Below are positions 40,671 through 49,198 of a stretch of 59,174 bases of DNA, piece after piece. The notes below the pieces were generated by a model. The model saw only the letters and a list, made by a program, of their open reading frames with translations, ran no database searches and was not told the DNA's origin. The stretch lies in contig CABZFH010000007.1 of assembly GCA_902524895.1 (NCBI GenBank), forward strand, positions 1-59,174, in the 5' to 3' direction. The position numbers and the translations under genes are program-made. Each line of letters starts with the position of its first letter. The stretch's first letter is position 1. This stretch comes from an uncultured Alphaproteobacteria bacterium (lineage in GTDB: Bacteria; Pseudomonadota; Alphaproteobacteria; Methylaequorales; Methylaequoraceae).

Positions 40671-41231
40671 TTAACTCCTATCTTGAAATTTTCCAGGTTT
40701 CCATAAAACATCACCAATTTTTTTATTTTCAAATCTTGCACTGACAAATAAGTAGTCTGAAAGTCTATTAACATATTTTAAAATTTCTTCATTTATAGAT
40801 TCACTATCCATTAAATTTGAAATTTTTCTTTCAGATCTTCTTACAATACATCTGGCTAGATGTAAATACGATGAGGCAAGTGAGCCTCCAGGTAAGATAA
40901 AAGATTTTAAAGTACCAAGACCTTTATTAATGTCATCAATCTCATTTTCTAAAAATTCCACTCTATTCTTTCTCAACCTTAAGGCATCTTTAACATCTCC
41001 GGGGACACATAAGTCAGCACCGATATCAAACAGATCATTTTGAATTATAGAAAGTGATTTTTTTAATTTTTCTGAGCAATGATATATTGCAATGCCAATC
41101 ACAGAGTTAGATTCATCAATGTCACCATAACATCTGACTCTTAAGGAACTTTTTTTAACCCTTTTCCCATCTCCTAGAGAGGTCAAGCCCTTATCCCCGC
41201 CTTTTGTATAAATTTTATCTAATCTGACCAC
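40671..41231 (-). CDS. Cob(I)alamin adenosyltransferase, PduO type
   Basis: ATP:corrinoid adenosyltransferase producing adenosylcobalamin. The 186 aa carry PduO-family marks: the N-terminal YTKGGDKGLTSLGDGKR (about 8-24), YGDIDESNSVIG (about 35-46), LPGGSLASSYLHLARCIVRR (about 113-132) and LNRLSD-type YVNRLSDYLFVSAR (about 153-166). Ethylmalonyl-CoA mutase, encoded 3 kb away, needs this cofactor, which makes the placement sensible. It lies three bases before etfB and seven after the small membrane protein. Confidence 0.93.
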   Translation of the reverse strand: MVRLDKIYTKGGDKGLTSLGDGKRVKKSSLRVRCYGDIDESNSVIGIAIYHCSEKLKKSLSIIQNDLFDIGADLCVPGDVKDALRLRKNRVEFLENEIDDINKGLGTLKSFILPGGSLASSYLHLARCIVRRSERKISNLMDSESINEEILKYVNRLSDYLFVSARFENKKIGDVLWKPGKFQDRS

Positions 41232-41238
41232 TTATGGT

Positions 41239-41448
41239 TTAACCAACTAGCGTTTGTTTATAATAAATAGCAATAATTAAAATAATAATTGCGATAAATT
41301 GAAAATAAACTCTGTATCGCATGAATTTATTAATTTTATTACTTGAGTCTTGGCCGGATTTTGATGTGTAAATTAATCCGGCAATCAGAGTCAAAAAGGT
41401 AATGATAACGGTAGTAAATATTAAAATATTTAAAAAGGAAATTAACAT
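41239..41448 (-). CDS. Small twin-transmembrane protein (HIG1-domain-like)
   Basis: A 69-aa protein with two hydrophobic helices (about 5-28 and 47-66) separated by a short polar loop (SKSGQDSSNKINKFMRYRVYFQF). The loop and second helix recall HIG1-type or twin-TM small proteins that are commonly encoded beside the cobalamin adenosyltransferase and etfBA in alphaproteobacteria. HIG1 proteins are linked to respiratory complexes, but no function is shown here. It starts one base after the mcd stop, so it is embedded in the operon. Confidence 0.75.
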   Translation of the reverse strand: MLISFLNILIFTTVIITFLTLIAGLIYTSKSGQDSSNKINKFMRYRVYFQFIAIIILIIAIYYKQTLVG

Positions 41449-41449
41449 T

Positions 41450-43135
41450 TTATTTCCCTAAAAGGCCCTTAATAACTATTTGAGCCTGAATTTCTGCTGC
41501 GCCTTCAAATATATTTAAAATTCTTGCATCACATAAGACTCTACTTATTGGATACTCTAAGGCATAACCATTACCACCATGAATTTGTAAAGCGCTATCT
41601 GCATTACTCCACGCTACTTTTGCTGCAAGTAATTTGGCCATTCCAGCTTCAATGTCACATCTTATATCATTATCTTTTTCTCTAGCAGAAAAAAGAGTAA
41701 TTTGTCTAGATATTGTGGTCTCAACAGCCATCCATGCTAACTTAGAAGCTATTCTTGAAAAATTAATTATTTCTTTACCAAATTGAGATCTGTCTTTTGA
41801 ATACTGAAGACTTAATTCGAGAGCTGATTGCGCAACACCGACAGCACGCGCGGCAGTTTGTATTCTTGCAGATTCGAAAGTTTCCATAAGTTGTTTAAAT
41901 CCTTGGCCTTCTTTTTCACCAAGAAGATCAGCTTTAGAGACTTTAATATTATCCAAAGCAATTTCATATTCTTTCATTCCACGATAACCTAGAACTTCTA
42001 TTTCACCACCACTCATTCCTTCCATAGGAAAAGGGTTCTGGCAATTTCCTCTTGGTTTCTCGACTAGGAACATACTAAGACCTCTATATCCTTTTTGATT
42101 AGAATCTGTTCTGGCCAGAACTGTCATTAAGTCAGATCTTGCGCCATGAGTTATCCAGGTCTTGTTTCCATTAATAATATAATCATCTCCACTCTTAGTT
42201 GCTCTTGTAGAGAGACTACCTAAGTCAGAACCTGTATTAGGTTCTGTAAATACAGCAGTGGTTAGAATTTCACCAGTTGCAATTTTGGGAAGATATTTTT
42301 TCTTTTGATCCTCGGTACCACCCAGTCTAATAAGTTCCCCAGCAATCTCTGCTCTAGTTCCAAGAGAACCCGCAGCTAAAAACCCTCTTGAAAGTTCTTC
42401 CGTAACAACACACATTGCAGTTTTACCCATGCCTAATCCACCAAACTCTTCTGGTATGGCTATACTGAAAACACCTAAGTCAGCCATTTGTTTCAGAGTT
42501 TCATCAGGGATTAACTCATCTTTAAGATGCCACTCATGTGCATGAGGAATAATTTCGTCATCAGTAAATTTCTTAAATTGATCTTGAATCATTTCTAATG
42601 TCTCATCTTTGAGACCTAATTTAGGAAATTGACCTTTATCTAGAAAATCGACAATACCGAATTTTACCTCTTCAGTTAATCCATAATTAATAAGTTCTTT
42701 TGTTTCTTTAGAATTTAAGAAGTTAAAATCAGAGGGATCCAAATCAAGATTTTTTAATGGTCTTATAATTTCGGATTGACTCATCATTATACCATCACGC
42801 ATTTGTAAGGAATACTCTGAGAAAGCTGAAGCTAGTACTAGCTCCTCAAGCTTTGATGATTCACCGGATATACATAAATCATTAAACCAATTAAAAGTGT
42901 GTTCCAAAGATATCCTATATGTTTCAAACCAAGCATATCCGTGGCAAATAAATTGATTTTGTTCAAACAATCTTGGGTCAATCTTATCTTCCACAATACA
43001 TTTGCTCTTTAAGTTAGATTTTATTTTTGCACTTATTTTTGAGAACTCACTTAAAATATCTTTGTAAGTGGACAACTTTTTAGTTAAATCAAATTCTTTA
43101 ACAATGTTTTTATTAATGATTACAGAACTATCCAT
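41450..43135 (-). CDS. mcd: (2S)-Methylsuccinyl-CoA dehydrogenase
   Basis: FAD acyl-CoA dehydrogenase converting methylsuccinyl-CoA to mesaconyl-CoA in the ethylmalonyl-CoA pathway. I place the start at the ATG at 43135 (561 aa), six bases after a GGAG; an upstream ATG at 43186 lacks support. The roughly 150-residue N-terminal extension (AWFETYRISLEHTFNWF, GIMMSQSEIIRP) distinguishes Mcd from ordinary 380-aa dehydrogenases. The core follows with IPEEFGGLGMGKTAM, TAVFTEPNTGSDLGSLSTRA, KTWITHGARSD, and a C-terminal QIHGGNGYALEYPISR. Placement between ccr and etfBA supports the assignment. Confidence 0.9.
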   Translation of the reverse strand: MDSSVIINKNIVKEFDLTKKLSTYKDILSEFSKISAKIKSNLKSKCIVEDKIDPRLFEQNQFICHGYAWFETYRISLEHTFNWFNDLCISGESSKLEELVLASAFSEYSLQMRDGIMMSQSEIIRPLKNLDLDPSDFNFLNSKETKELINYGLTEEVKFGIVDFLDKGQFPKLGLKDETLEMIQDQFKKFTDDEIIPHAHEWHLKDELIPDETLKQMADLGVFSIAIPEEFGGLGMGKTAMCVVTEELSRGFLAAGSLGTRAEIAGELIRLGGTEDQKKKYLPKIATGEILTTAVFTEPNTGSDLGSLSTRATKSGDDYIINGNKTWITHGARSDLMTVLARTDSNQKGYRGLSMFLVEKPRGNCQNPFPMEGMSGGEIEVLGYRGMKEYEIALDNIKVSKADLLGEKEGQGFKQLMETFESARIQTAARAVGVAQSALELSLQYSKDRSQFGKEIINFSRIASKLAWMAVETTISRQITLFSAREKDNDIRCDIEAGMAKLLAAKVAWSNADSALQIHGGNGYALEYPISRVLCDARILNIFEGAAEIQAQIVIKGLLGK

Positions 43136-43141
43136 TTTTAT

Positions 43142-43145
43142 CTCC
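43142..43145 (-). promoter_or_regulatory. Ribosome-binding site fixing the mcd start
   Basis: GGAG on the minus strand lies six bases before the ATG at 43135. It decides for the shorter Mcd protein over an upstream ATG at 43186 whose added 17 residues (NINLEILCLYIKTEIK) are unlike the family. Confidence 0.6.
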
Positions 43146-43197
43146 GTTTTAATATATAAACATAGTATTTCTAAATTAATATTCAATCAACAAGAGT

Positions 43198-44427
43198 TTA
43201 TATTTCATTAAAAGTTTTCATCCCCGTTTTAGTTGCCTGAACTAAAGCTGCCATATTACCGGGCAAATGCTGATTATTCATCATTTTGGTGTGTGCAGCT
43301 GGAATTTCATTCCACGTAAAACATTCAGACATCAAGGGGTTTATTAATTTATTTATCATCATATTATTTGCTTCATTAGCTTGAAATAAATTAGCAAAGT
43401 GGCTACCTTGAATTCTTTTTTGTCTCATCCAAATGTATCTAGCGTCCATTGTAAGATTATAACCTGATGTTCCAGCGCAGATAACAACCATTCCACCTGT
43501 TTTTACCAAATAACAAGAGACAGGAAAAGTAGATTCGCCTGGATGTTCAAAAACAATATCTACGTCTTTCTTTCCAGTTAAAGACCAAATATCTTTTCCT
43601 AGTACACGACATTTTTTTATGAAGTCAGAATAACCTTTTTGATCCTTCACGTCTGGTAATTTTCCAAAACAATCATAGTTTCTTCTATTTAAAACTCCAA
43701 TAGCACCCAAATTCTTAACAAAAGGTATTTTGTCGTCATCAGAAATAATTCCAATCGCATTTGCTCCAACAGCTTTGCAAATTTGAACTGCCATACTTCC
43801 TATTCCTCCTGAAGCGCCCCAAACTAGAACATTCATTCCTGGTTTTACTGCATGAGGAGGATGACCAAATAACATTCTGTAAGCAGTAGCTAAAGTAAGT
43901 GTATAACAACCACTTTCTTCCCATGACAAATGTTCTGGTTTTTTTAACAACTGTCTAGATTGAACTGTTGTGAACTGTGCAAATGATCCATCATTTGTCT
44001 CATATCCCCAAATTTGTTGAGATTTAGAATACATAGGCTCACCGCCATTACATTCTTCGTCATCACCATCGTCTCTATTACAGTGAATGATCACTTCATC
44101 ACCAACTTTCCATCTTTTTACATTGTCTCCAACTGACCAGACAATTCCTGACGCATCTGATCCACCTATGTGGTAACCGGTATCCTCTCCTATGACTGAT
44201 ATCGGAATACCCTGAGAAGCCCACACATTATTATAATTAATTCCAACTGCCATTACCATGACTAAAACTTCGTCTTTTCCAGGGTTTTGAATCGGCATTT
44301 TCTCTAACTGCATAGCTTTTTCAGGGACTCCCAACCTATTTTCTCTAATTACCCATGCGTACATCTTTTTAGGAACGACGCCTAGGGGTGGAATTTCTCC
44401 CATCTCATAAATCTCTTTTTCAGTCAT
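43198..44427 (-). CDS. ccr: Crotonyl-CoA carboxylase/reductase
   Basis: Key enzyme of the ethylmalonyl-CoA pathway: NADPH-dependent reductive carboxylation of crotonyl-CoA to ethylmalonyl-CoA. The 409 aa form a zinc-less medium-chain dehydrogenase: YAWVIRENRLGVPEKAMQLE (about 24-43), GINYNNVWASQGIP (about 64-77), ESGCYTLTLATAYRMLFG, VLVWGASGGIGSMAVQ (cofactor loop), VFEHPGESTFP and QGSHFANLFQA. Those blocks match Ccr and not quinone reductases. An AAGGA stands seven bases before the ATG. First gene of the ccr-to-etfA run, divergent from ecm. Confidence 0.95.
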   Translation of the reverse strand: MTEKEIYEMGEIPPLGVVPKKMYAWVIRENRLGVPEKAMQLEKMPIQNPGKDEVLVMVMAVGINYNNVWASQGIPISVIGEDTGYHIGGSDASGIVWSVGDNVKRWKVGDEVIIHCNRDDGDDEECNGGEPMYSKSQQIWGYETNDGSFAQFTTVQSRQLLKKPEHLSWEESGCYTLTLATAYRMLFGHPPHAVKPGMNVLVWGASGGIGSMAVQICKAVGANAIGIISDDDKIPFVKNLGAIGVLNRRNYDCFGKLPDVKDQKGYSDFIKKCRVLGKDIWSLTGKKDVDIVFEHPGESTFPVSCYLVKTGGMVVICAGTSGYNLTMDARYIWMRQKRIQGSHFANLFQANEANNMMINKLINPLMSECFTWNEIPAAHTKMMNNQHLPGNMAALVQATKTGMKTFNEI

Positions 44428-44468
44428 AATTTTTCCTTATTTCATTTTTCCACTATACAATTAAATAA

Positions 44469-44478
44469 TTAACGTTAA
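44469..44478. promoter_or_regulatory. Palindrome TTAACGTTAA in the ccr-ecm divergent gap
   Basis: A perfect 10-bp palindrome lies 42 bases upstream of the ccr ATG and 96 upstream of the ecm ATG. The 146-bp gap must contain both promoters, so this is a candidate operator for shared control of the pathway. AT-rich sequence makes short palindromes common, so the call is weak. Confidence 0.25.
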
Positions 44479-44520
44479 AAAGTAAAATTTATAACATTGT
44501 TTGTAAAAAAAAACATAATT

Positions 44521-44549
44521 TTCTTGTTGAATTCAAAAATTAATACTAT
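44521..44549 (+). promoter_or_regulatory. Putative sigma-70 promoter of ecm
   Basis: TTCTTG (44521-44526), an exact 17-base spacer and TACTAT (44544-44549) read toward ecm, with the expected transcript start about 18 bases before the ATG at 44574. No Shine-Dalgarno sequence is visible in that short leader. Judged by eye only; AT richness makes chance matches frequent. Confidence 0.4.
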
Positions 44550-44573
44550 TTTTCATTATTATTATTAAAAATT

Positions 44574-46541
44574 ATGCAAACTAGAGACAAACCCTGGGTT
44601 ATTAGAACTTATGCAGGTCATTCAACCGCAAAAGCATCTAACAAACTCTATAGAGAGAATTTAAAAAAAGGACAAACTGGTTTATCCGTTGCTTTCGATT
44701 TACCTACTCAAACAGCATACGATTCTGATTTTATTTTGTCTAAAGGTGAAGTTGGAAAAGTTGGTGTTCCGGTATCACATATTGGAAATATGATGACCCT
44801 TTTTGACAATATTCCTTTGGATAAAATGAACACATCAATGACGATCAACGCTCCAGCTGCTTACCTTTTAGCTTTATACATCGCGACTGCAGAAAAAAGG
44901 GGAATTAAAAGAAAAAACTTATCAGGAACTACACAAAATGACATTACGAAAGAATATCTATCTAGGGGTACTTACATTTTCCCACCTGATCCAAGTCTAA
45001 AATTAACCACTGATATAATAAATTTTACTACTAAGGAGATGCCAAAGTGGAACCCAATGAACGTTTGTTCGTATCATCTTCAAGAAGCAGGTGCAACTCC
45101 TGAACAAGAATTATCATTTGCTTTGGCAACAGCCACAGGAATTTTGGAATACATGAAAAAAAACTCCAAAATCACTAAACCTGTTTTTGAACAAACAGTT
45201 GGAAGAATAAGCTTTTTCGTAAACTCTGGTATGAAATTTATTACTGAAACAGCAAAAATGATTGCATTTACAGAAATGTGGGATGAGATATGCAGGAAGA
45301 GGTTTAAAATTAAAAATTCAAAGTTTTGTAGGTTTAGATATGGAATGCAAGTAAATTCTCTTGGACTAACAGAATCTCAGCCAGAAAATAATGTTTATAG
45401 AATTCTAATTCAAATGTTACCAGTTGTAATTGCTAAAAATTCAAGAGCTAGAGCTGTTCAACTTCCTGCATGGAATGAAGCCCTTGGACTTCCAAGACCA
45501 TGGGATCAGCAATGGAGCTTAAGGCTCCAACAAATTATGGCTTATGAAACAGATTTATTAGAATTTGGTGATATTTTTAAAGGTTCATCGGAAATCAAAA
45601 AAAAAGTAAGTGAACTAAAAAAACAAGCCAAATATGAACTTAATGAAATTGACAAATTAGGTGGTTTGATTTCTGCTATTGAAACTGGATACATGAAGAA
45701 AAAACTTGTTCATTCACAAACAATTAGACAAAAAAACATTGAATCAGGAGAACAAAGAGTTGTTGGTGTTAATTGTTTCACAGAAGGTGCAAAATCTCCA
45801 TTAATGGATTCTGACGACGGCGGTTTTATGAAAGTTGACCAAACTGCTGAAAAAAATCAAATAATAAATGTCGTCGAATGGAAGAAAAAAAGGAATCATA
45901 AAAGAATCCAATCCTGTTTGAAAGAACTTTCAAATACAGCTAAAAATGGATCAAATATTATGGAAATTTCAATTAAATGTGCACATGCTGGGGTTACTAC
46001 AGGAGAATGGGGAAAAGTAATGCGAGAGGTTTTTGGAGAATATAGAGCTCCAACGGGTATTGCCTCATCTCACGTTCAACAAAACAAAAGAGCAGAAAAA
46101 AAAGTTTTAGAAATTAGAAAAAGAGTAGATATTATTTCAAAGAAAGTTAAAAAACGACCAAAAATGCTGGTTGGCAAACCTGGTCTTGATGGACATTCAA
46201 ATGGAGCAGAACAAATTGCTGTCCGAGCGAAAGATGTAGGTTTTGAGGTAGTTTATGACGGAATAAGATCAACACCTGAGCAATTAGTTAATACTTGTGT
46301 TGAAGAAAGTATAGACATTATAGGTCTTTCTATCTTGTCAGGATCCCACATATACCTAGTTAAGGAGATAAGAATGCTTCTGAAAAATATAGGTCTTGAT
46401 AAGCTTCCGGTTATAGTTGGTGGTATAATACCTCCAAAAGATGAAAATAAATTACTAAAAATTGGAGTTAAAGCTGTTTTTACTCCAAAAAATTTTCAAA
46501 TTGAAGACATTATGAGTAAAATTGTTGATATTTTTGAATAA
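44574..46541 (+). CDS. ecm: Ethylmalonyl-CoA mutase
   Basis: Adenosylcobalamin-dependent mutase converting ethylmalonyl-CoA to methylsuccinyl-CoA. The 655 aa have an N-terminal substrate barrel (about 5-430; RTYAGHSTAKASNKLYREN, TGLSVAFDLPTQTAYDSD, NTSMTINAPAAYLLALY, SGTTQNDITKEYLSRGTYI) and a C-terminal B12 domain (about 520-650) with the cobalt-ligand motif in GLDGHSNGAEQIAVRAKDVG. Its length, the N-terminal GHSTAKASN block and the neighbouring ccr/mcd genes separate it from methylmalonyl-CoA mutase, which is longer or two-chain. It is followed by the DUF4743 gene after three bases. Confidence 0.95.
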   Translation: MQTRDKPWVIRTYAGHSTAKASNKLYRENLKKGQTGLSVAFDLPTQTAYDSDFILSKGEVGKVGVPVSHIGNMMTLFDNIPLDKMNTSMTINAPAAYLLALYIATAEKRGIKRKNLSGTTQNDITKEYLSRGTYIFPPDPSLKLTTDIINFTTKEMPKWNPMNVCSYHLQEAGATPEQELSFALATATGILEYMKKNSKITKPVFEQTVGRISFFVNSGMKFITETAKMIAFTEMWDEICRKRFKIKNSKFCRFRYGMQVNSLGLTESQPENNVYRILIQMLPVVIAKNSRARAVQLPAWNEALGLPRPWDQQWSLRLQQIMAYETDLLEFGDIFKGSSEIKKKVSELKKQAKYELNEIDKLGGLISAIETGYMKKKLVHSQTIRQKNIESGEQRVVGVNCFTEGAKSPLMDSDDGGFMKVDQTAEKNQIINVVEWKKKRNHKRIQSCLKELSNTAKNGSNIMEISIKCAHAGVTTGEWGKVMREVFGEYRAPTGIASSHVQQNKRAEKKVLEIRKRVDIISKKVKKRPKMLVGKPGLDGHSNGAEQIAVRAKDVGFEVVYDGIRSTPEQLVNTCVEESIDIIGLSILSGSHIYLVKEIRMLLKNIGLDKLPVIVGGIIPPKDENKLLKIGVKAVFTPKNFQIEDIMSKIVDIFE

Positions 46542-46544
46542 GTA

Positions 46545-47414
46545 ATGTTGTCAAGAAAAAATATTGAATTAATTATAGATTCCCTCAGAAAATTAAATAC
46601 CTATAATCTCGAAAACTTTTTTGCAGTAAATTTTGAAAAAACAAAAATCGGGTGGATCAATTCTAATAATAAAAAGTTATTGGAGGGTCTATTTAATTTA
46701 AAATCCAGACAAGCATTAAATATGAAAGAAATTATTTTGAAAGAACCAATTTGGTATGAAAAAATTAAATCATTTTTAAAAATTAAGTGTAATGAAAAAT
46801 GCCCAGTTTTTCAAAATCAATCAATTAAACCAAAAAAAATATTCAACCAGAACAAAAAAGTATGCGTTAATCAAATAATAACGGTGCCAAGGTCATTACT
46901 TTTTTTCTTCGGTTTCCCAGCTTATGGTGTGCACTGTAATGGTTGGTCTAAAGAAAAAAAACAATTGTTTTTTTATTTATCCAAAAGGTCTAGTAAGTTA
47001 AAAAAATACCCAGGATTGTATGATAATTTGATTGGTGGTGGTCAACCTGAAAAATTATCTTTTAAAGAAAATCTTTACAAAGAGGGATTTGAAGAGGTTG
47101 GAGTACAAAAAAGTTTTTTTAGGAGGAGTAAACTAGAATCGATAATAAATTATTGTCATGTCAAAGATAACTTACTACATTCATCCATAATAGCTACATA
47201 TGACGTAAAAGTTTCTAAAGGATTTAAGTTTAGTAACAACAAAAATGAAGTTGAAAAAATTGAAAAATTTGAACTAAATGAGACACTAAAATTGCTTGAG
47301 GAAAAAAAACTAAAACCTAATTGCATTATACCAATTAGTGATTTTCTAATTAGAAATCAACCAGACACATTTACCAATAAATCTCTGAAAGAAATAAAAA
47401 AATATTTATCATAA
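46545..47414 (+). CDS. DUF4743/Nudix hydrolase domain protein
   Basis: The 289 aa combine an N-terminal DUF4743-like region (about 1-115) and a C-terminal Nudix domain (about 120-260), the architecture of the plant/fungal TPK-like Nudix family. The Nudix box is recognisable in LIGGGQPEKLSFKENLYKEG followed by FEEVGV (about 163-188), with lysine for the usual arginine of REUxEE. The VHCNGWSK stretch near residue 125 is a family mark. Substrate is unknown; related proteins act on oxidised thiamine diphosphates. It is probably cotranscribed with ecm. Confidence 0.8.
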   Translation: MLSRKNIELIIDSLRKLNTYNLENFFAVNFEKTKIGWINSNNKKLLEGLFNLKSRQALNMKEIILKEPIWYEKIKSFLKIKCNEKCPVFQNQSIKPKKIFNQNKKVCVNQIITVPRSLLFFFGFPAYGVHCNGWSKEKKQLFFYLSKRSSKLKKYPGLYDNLIGGGQPEKLSFKENLYKEGFEEVGVQKSFFRRSKLESIINYCHVKDNLLHSSIIATYDVKVSKGFKFSNNKNEVEKIEKFELNETLKLLEEKKLKPNCIIPISDFLIRNQPDTFTNKSLKEIKKYLS

Positions 47415-47418
47415 AAAT

Positions 47419-48072
47419 ATGACTGGCACTAAAATCTTAAATACCGAAATCAAACAACCAAATGAAAAAGAAATAAAAAAGATTGTGCTTTTTCTTCATG
47501 GCTATGGTGCAAATGGTGCCGATCTAATTGGTATTGCTGATTATTTAAAAAGTTATCTTCCAAATACAATTTTTTATTCCCCCGATGCACCATTTATTTG
47601 TGATGTAAATCCGACGGGTTTTCAATGGTTTCCATTAAATAAGAGAACGGAAGATGAAATTCAAAACGGATTGAATGATTGTGAACCTTATCTTAATTTG
47701 TTTGTAGAATATATTCTTGATCTTCACAAACTAAAGATTGAAGATCTTGCGGTAATTGGATTTTCGCAAGGGACTATATTATCTCTTTACAATTTTACTA
47801 GAAGAAAGAACTCATGTGCTGGCATTATAGCTTTTTCAGGTTTGTTTTTTAATAAACATAGGAATAATCACAAGATTAATTTTCCCATTCTTTTACATCA
47901 TGGGAAAAACGACGAAGTTATAAATTATAACTTTTCTCTTAATGCCGAAAAAGATTTAAGAAACTTAGGTTTTGATGTTATATGTAAAATTAAAGAAAAT
48001 CTTGGGCATGGAATTGATGAAGGAGCAATCGTAGACGCAAAAGAGTTTTTACTGAACTCACTTTTTAAATAA
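47419..48072 (+). CDS. Phospholipase/carboxylesterase family hydrolase
   Basis: A cytoplasmic alpha/beta hydrolase of 217 aa resembling the YpfH/acyl-protein thioesterase family. Visible parts are the oxyanion strand FLHGYGANGADLIGIADYL (about 24-42), PDAPF (about 56-60), the nucleophile elbow GFSQGT (about 114-119), the acid in HHGKNDEVI (about 155-163) and the catalytic histidine in LGHGID (about 196-201). No signal peptide. The physiological ester is unknown. It follows the DUF4743 gene by four bases. Confidence 0.85.
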   Translation: MTGTKILNTEIKQPNEKEIKKIVLFLHGYGANGADLIGIADYLKSYLPNTIFYSPDAPFICDVNPTGFQWFPLNKRTEDEIQNGLNDCEPYLNLFVEYILDLHKLKIEDLAVIGFSQGTILSLYNFTRRKNSCAGIIAFSGLFFNKHRNNHKINFPILLHHGKNDEVINYNFSLNAEKDLRNLGFDVICKIKENLGHGIDEGAIVDAKEFLLNSLFK

Positions 48073-48112
48073 ATTATTTAATTCATTAGAAATAAAACTA
48101 TATACTCTATTC

Positions 48113-48673
48113 ATGACTATTAAAGATAACAGTTGTCCAGCATTGGTCTTAAATGCAGATTTTCAGCCTTTAAGTTATTTTCCATTATCAACATGGTCTT
48201 GGCAAAATGCAATCAAGGCTGTTTTTTTAGATAGGGTGAATGTAATATCTGAATACAATGAATTTGTAAACTCTCCTTCTAAATCAATTAAGCTTCCAAG
48301 TGTCATATCTCTAAAGGATTTTATCCCTTTACCCTCAAAAGCAGCATTTACCAGGTTTAATGTATTTTTAAGAGATAAATTTACTTGCCAGTATTGCTTG
48401 AATATTTATAAAGCTGAAGAACTTACTTTTGATCATGTTGTACCTAAATCTAGAGGAGGAAAGACCACTTGGGAAAATGTTGTTACTTCTTGCCGAACTT
48501 GTAATACTAGAAAAGGGAGTAAATCGCTCTTAAATCTCAATATTAAGCTAGCAGTAGCTCCTAGGGTCCCGAACAATTATGAGTTGAAAGATATTGGAAG
48601 GCAGTTTCCACCAAATTTTTTGCATGAAAGTTGGAATGACTTTCTATATTGGGACTCAGAGCTTGAACCATAG
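48113..48673 (+). CDS. HNH endonuclease family protein
   Basis: A 186-aa protein with a C-terminal HNH nuclease motif: paired zinc cysteines in CQYC (about 89-92) and CRTCN (about 126-130), the catalytic DHVVPKSRGG (about 103-112) and the W-N-V spacer. The N-terminal part (CPALVLNADFQPLSYFPLSTWSW) is typical of a widespread bacterial HNH family found as a chromosomal gene, not only in phages. Function is not established, and nothing nearby suggests a mobile or restriction context. It abuts the convergent coq7 gene. Confidence 0.88.
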   Translation: MTIKDNSCPALVLNADFQPLSYFPLSTWSWQNAIKAVFLDRVNVISEYNEFVNSPSKSIKLPSVISLKDFIPLPSKAAFTRFNVFLRDKFTCQYCLNIYKAEELTFDHVVPKSRGGKTTWENVVTSCRTCNTRKGSKSLLNLNIKLAVAPRVPNNYELKDIGRQFPPNFLHESWNDFLYWDSELEP

Positions 48674-49198
48674 CTAAATTTTTTCAGATAATCTTATAGC
48701 GGTTTTCGTCAAACCTTTTATTAAAAATTTAAAAACGTTAAGTTGTATATCGTTGGAGTCTATTCCAGATGCACCAGTCTCCTTATGTTTGTCCTCATCT
48801 GCCAAAAATTTTTTAATTTTTTTTCTTATCTCTTTTTCTTCTGAACTTGGTATTTCATGCAATTGCTTTTCATAATGCTTTACAATAGTTTCCTCTACTG
48901 CTTCTGTGCAAGCCATTACATAATTTTTTCCAAATAGTGCGGTCAATGCTCCAAGCGAAAATCCACCAATTTTCCATACTCCTCCTAAAATGGTAGGTCT
49001 TATTCTCTTTTCTAGCATTACCGATTCAAAATACTTCAAATGTTCTTCTTCCTCATCAGCCATTTTTTCCAGTATTTTTTTTAAATTTTTATCTTTCGTA
49101 AATTTTATTTGACCTGAATAAATTTGTTGAGCTCCATATTCCCCAGCATGATCAACTCTTATAATTTGATCTAATCTTTTTTTAAAGTTCATGTTCAT
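48674..49198 (-). CDS. coq7: Demethoxyubiquinone hydroxylase Coq7
   Basis: Di-iron monooxygenase for a late hydroxylation in ubiquinone synthesis. The 174 aa have two ferritin-like pairs of metal ligands: RVDHAGEYGAQQIY (about 14-27), MADEEEEHLKYFE (about 47-59), AVEETIVKHYEKQL (about 100-113) and LADEDKHKE (about 130-138). Membrane-peripheral association is expected from the amphipathic helix region (GGFSLGALTALFG). It overlaps dsbB by 17 bases. Aerobic respiration with ubiquinone is implied. Confidence 0.95.
   Translation of the reverse strand: MNMNFKKRLDQIIRVDHAGEYGAQQIYSGQIKFTKDKNLKKILEKMADEEEEHLKYFESVMLEKRIRPTILGGVWKIGGFSLGALTALFGKNYVMACTEAVEETIVKHYEKQLHEIPSSEEKEIRKKIKKFLADEDKHKETGASGIDSNDIQLNVFKFLIKGLTKTAIRLSEKI

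Noticed and set aside
43198-44427. Zinc alcohol dehydrogenase or quinone reductase
   Set aside because: Although it is a medium-chain dehydrogenase, the YAWVIRENRLGVPEKAMQLE, FEHPGE and GSHFANLFQA blocks are those of crotonyl-CoA carboxylase/reductase.
44574-46541. Methylmalonyl-CoA mutase
   Set aside because: The single 655-aa chain, its N-terminal GHSTAKASN block and neighbouring ccr and mcd fit ethylmalonyl-CoA mutase better.
48113-48673. Homing endonuclease or restriction gene
   Set aside because: The HNH protein belongs to a common chromosomal family, with no methylase, intron or split gene around it.
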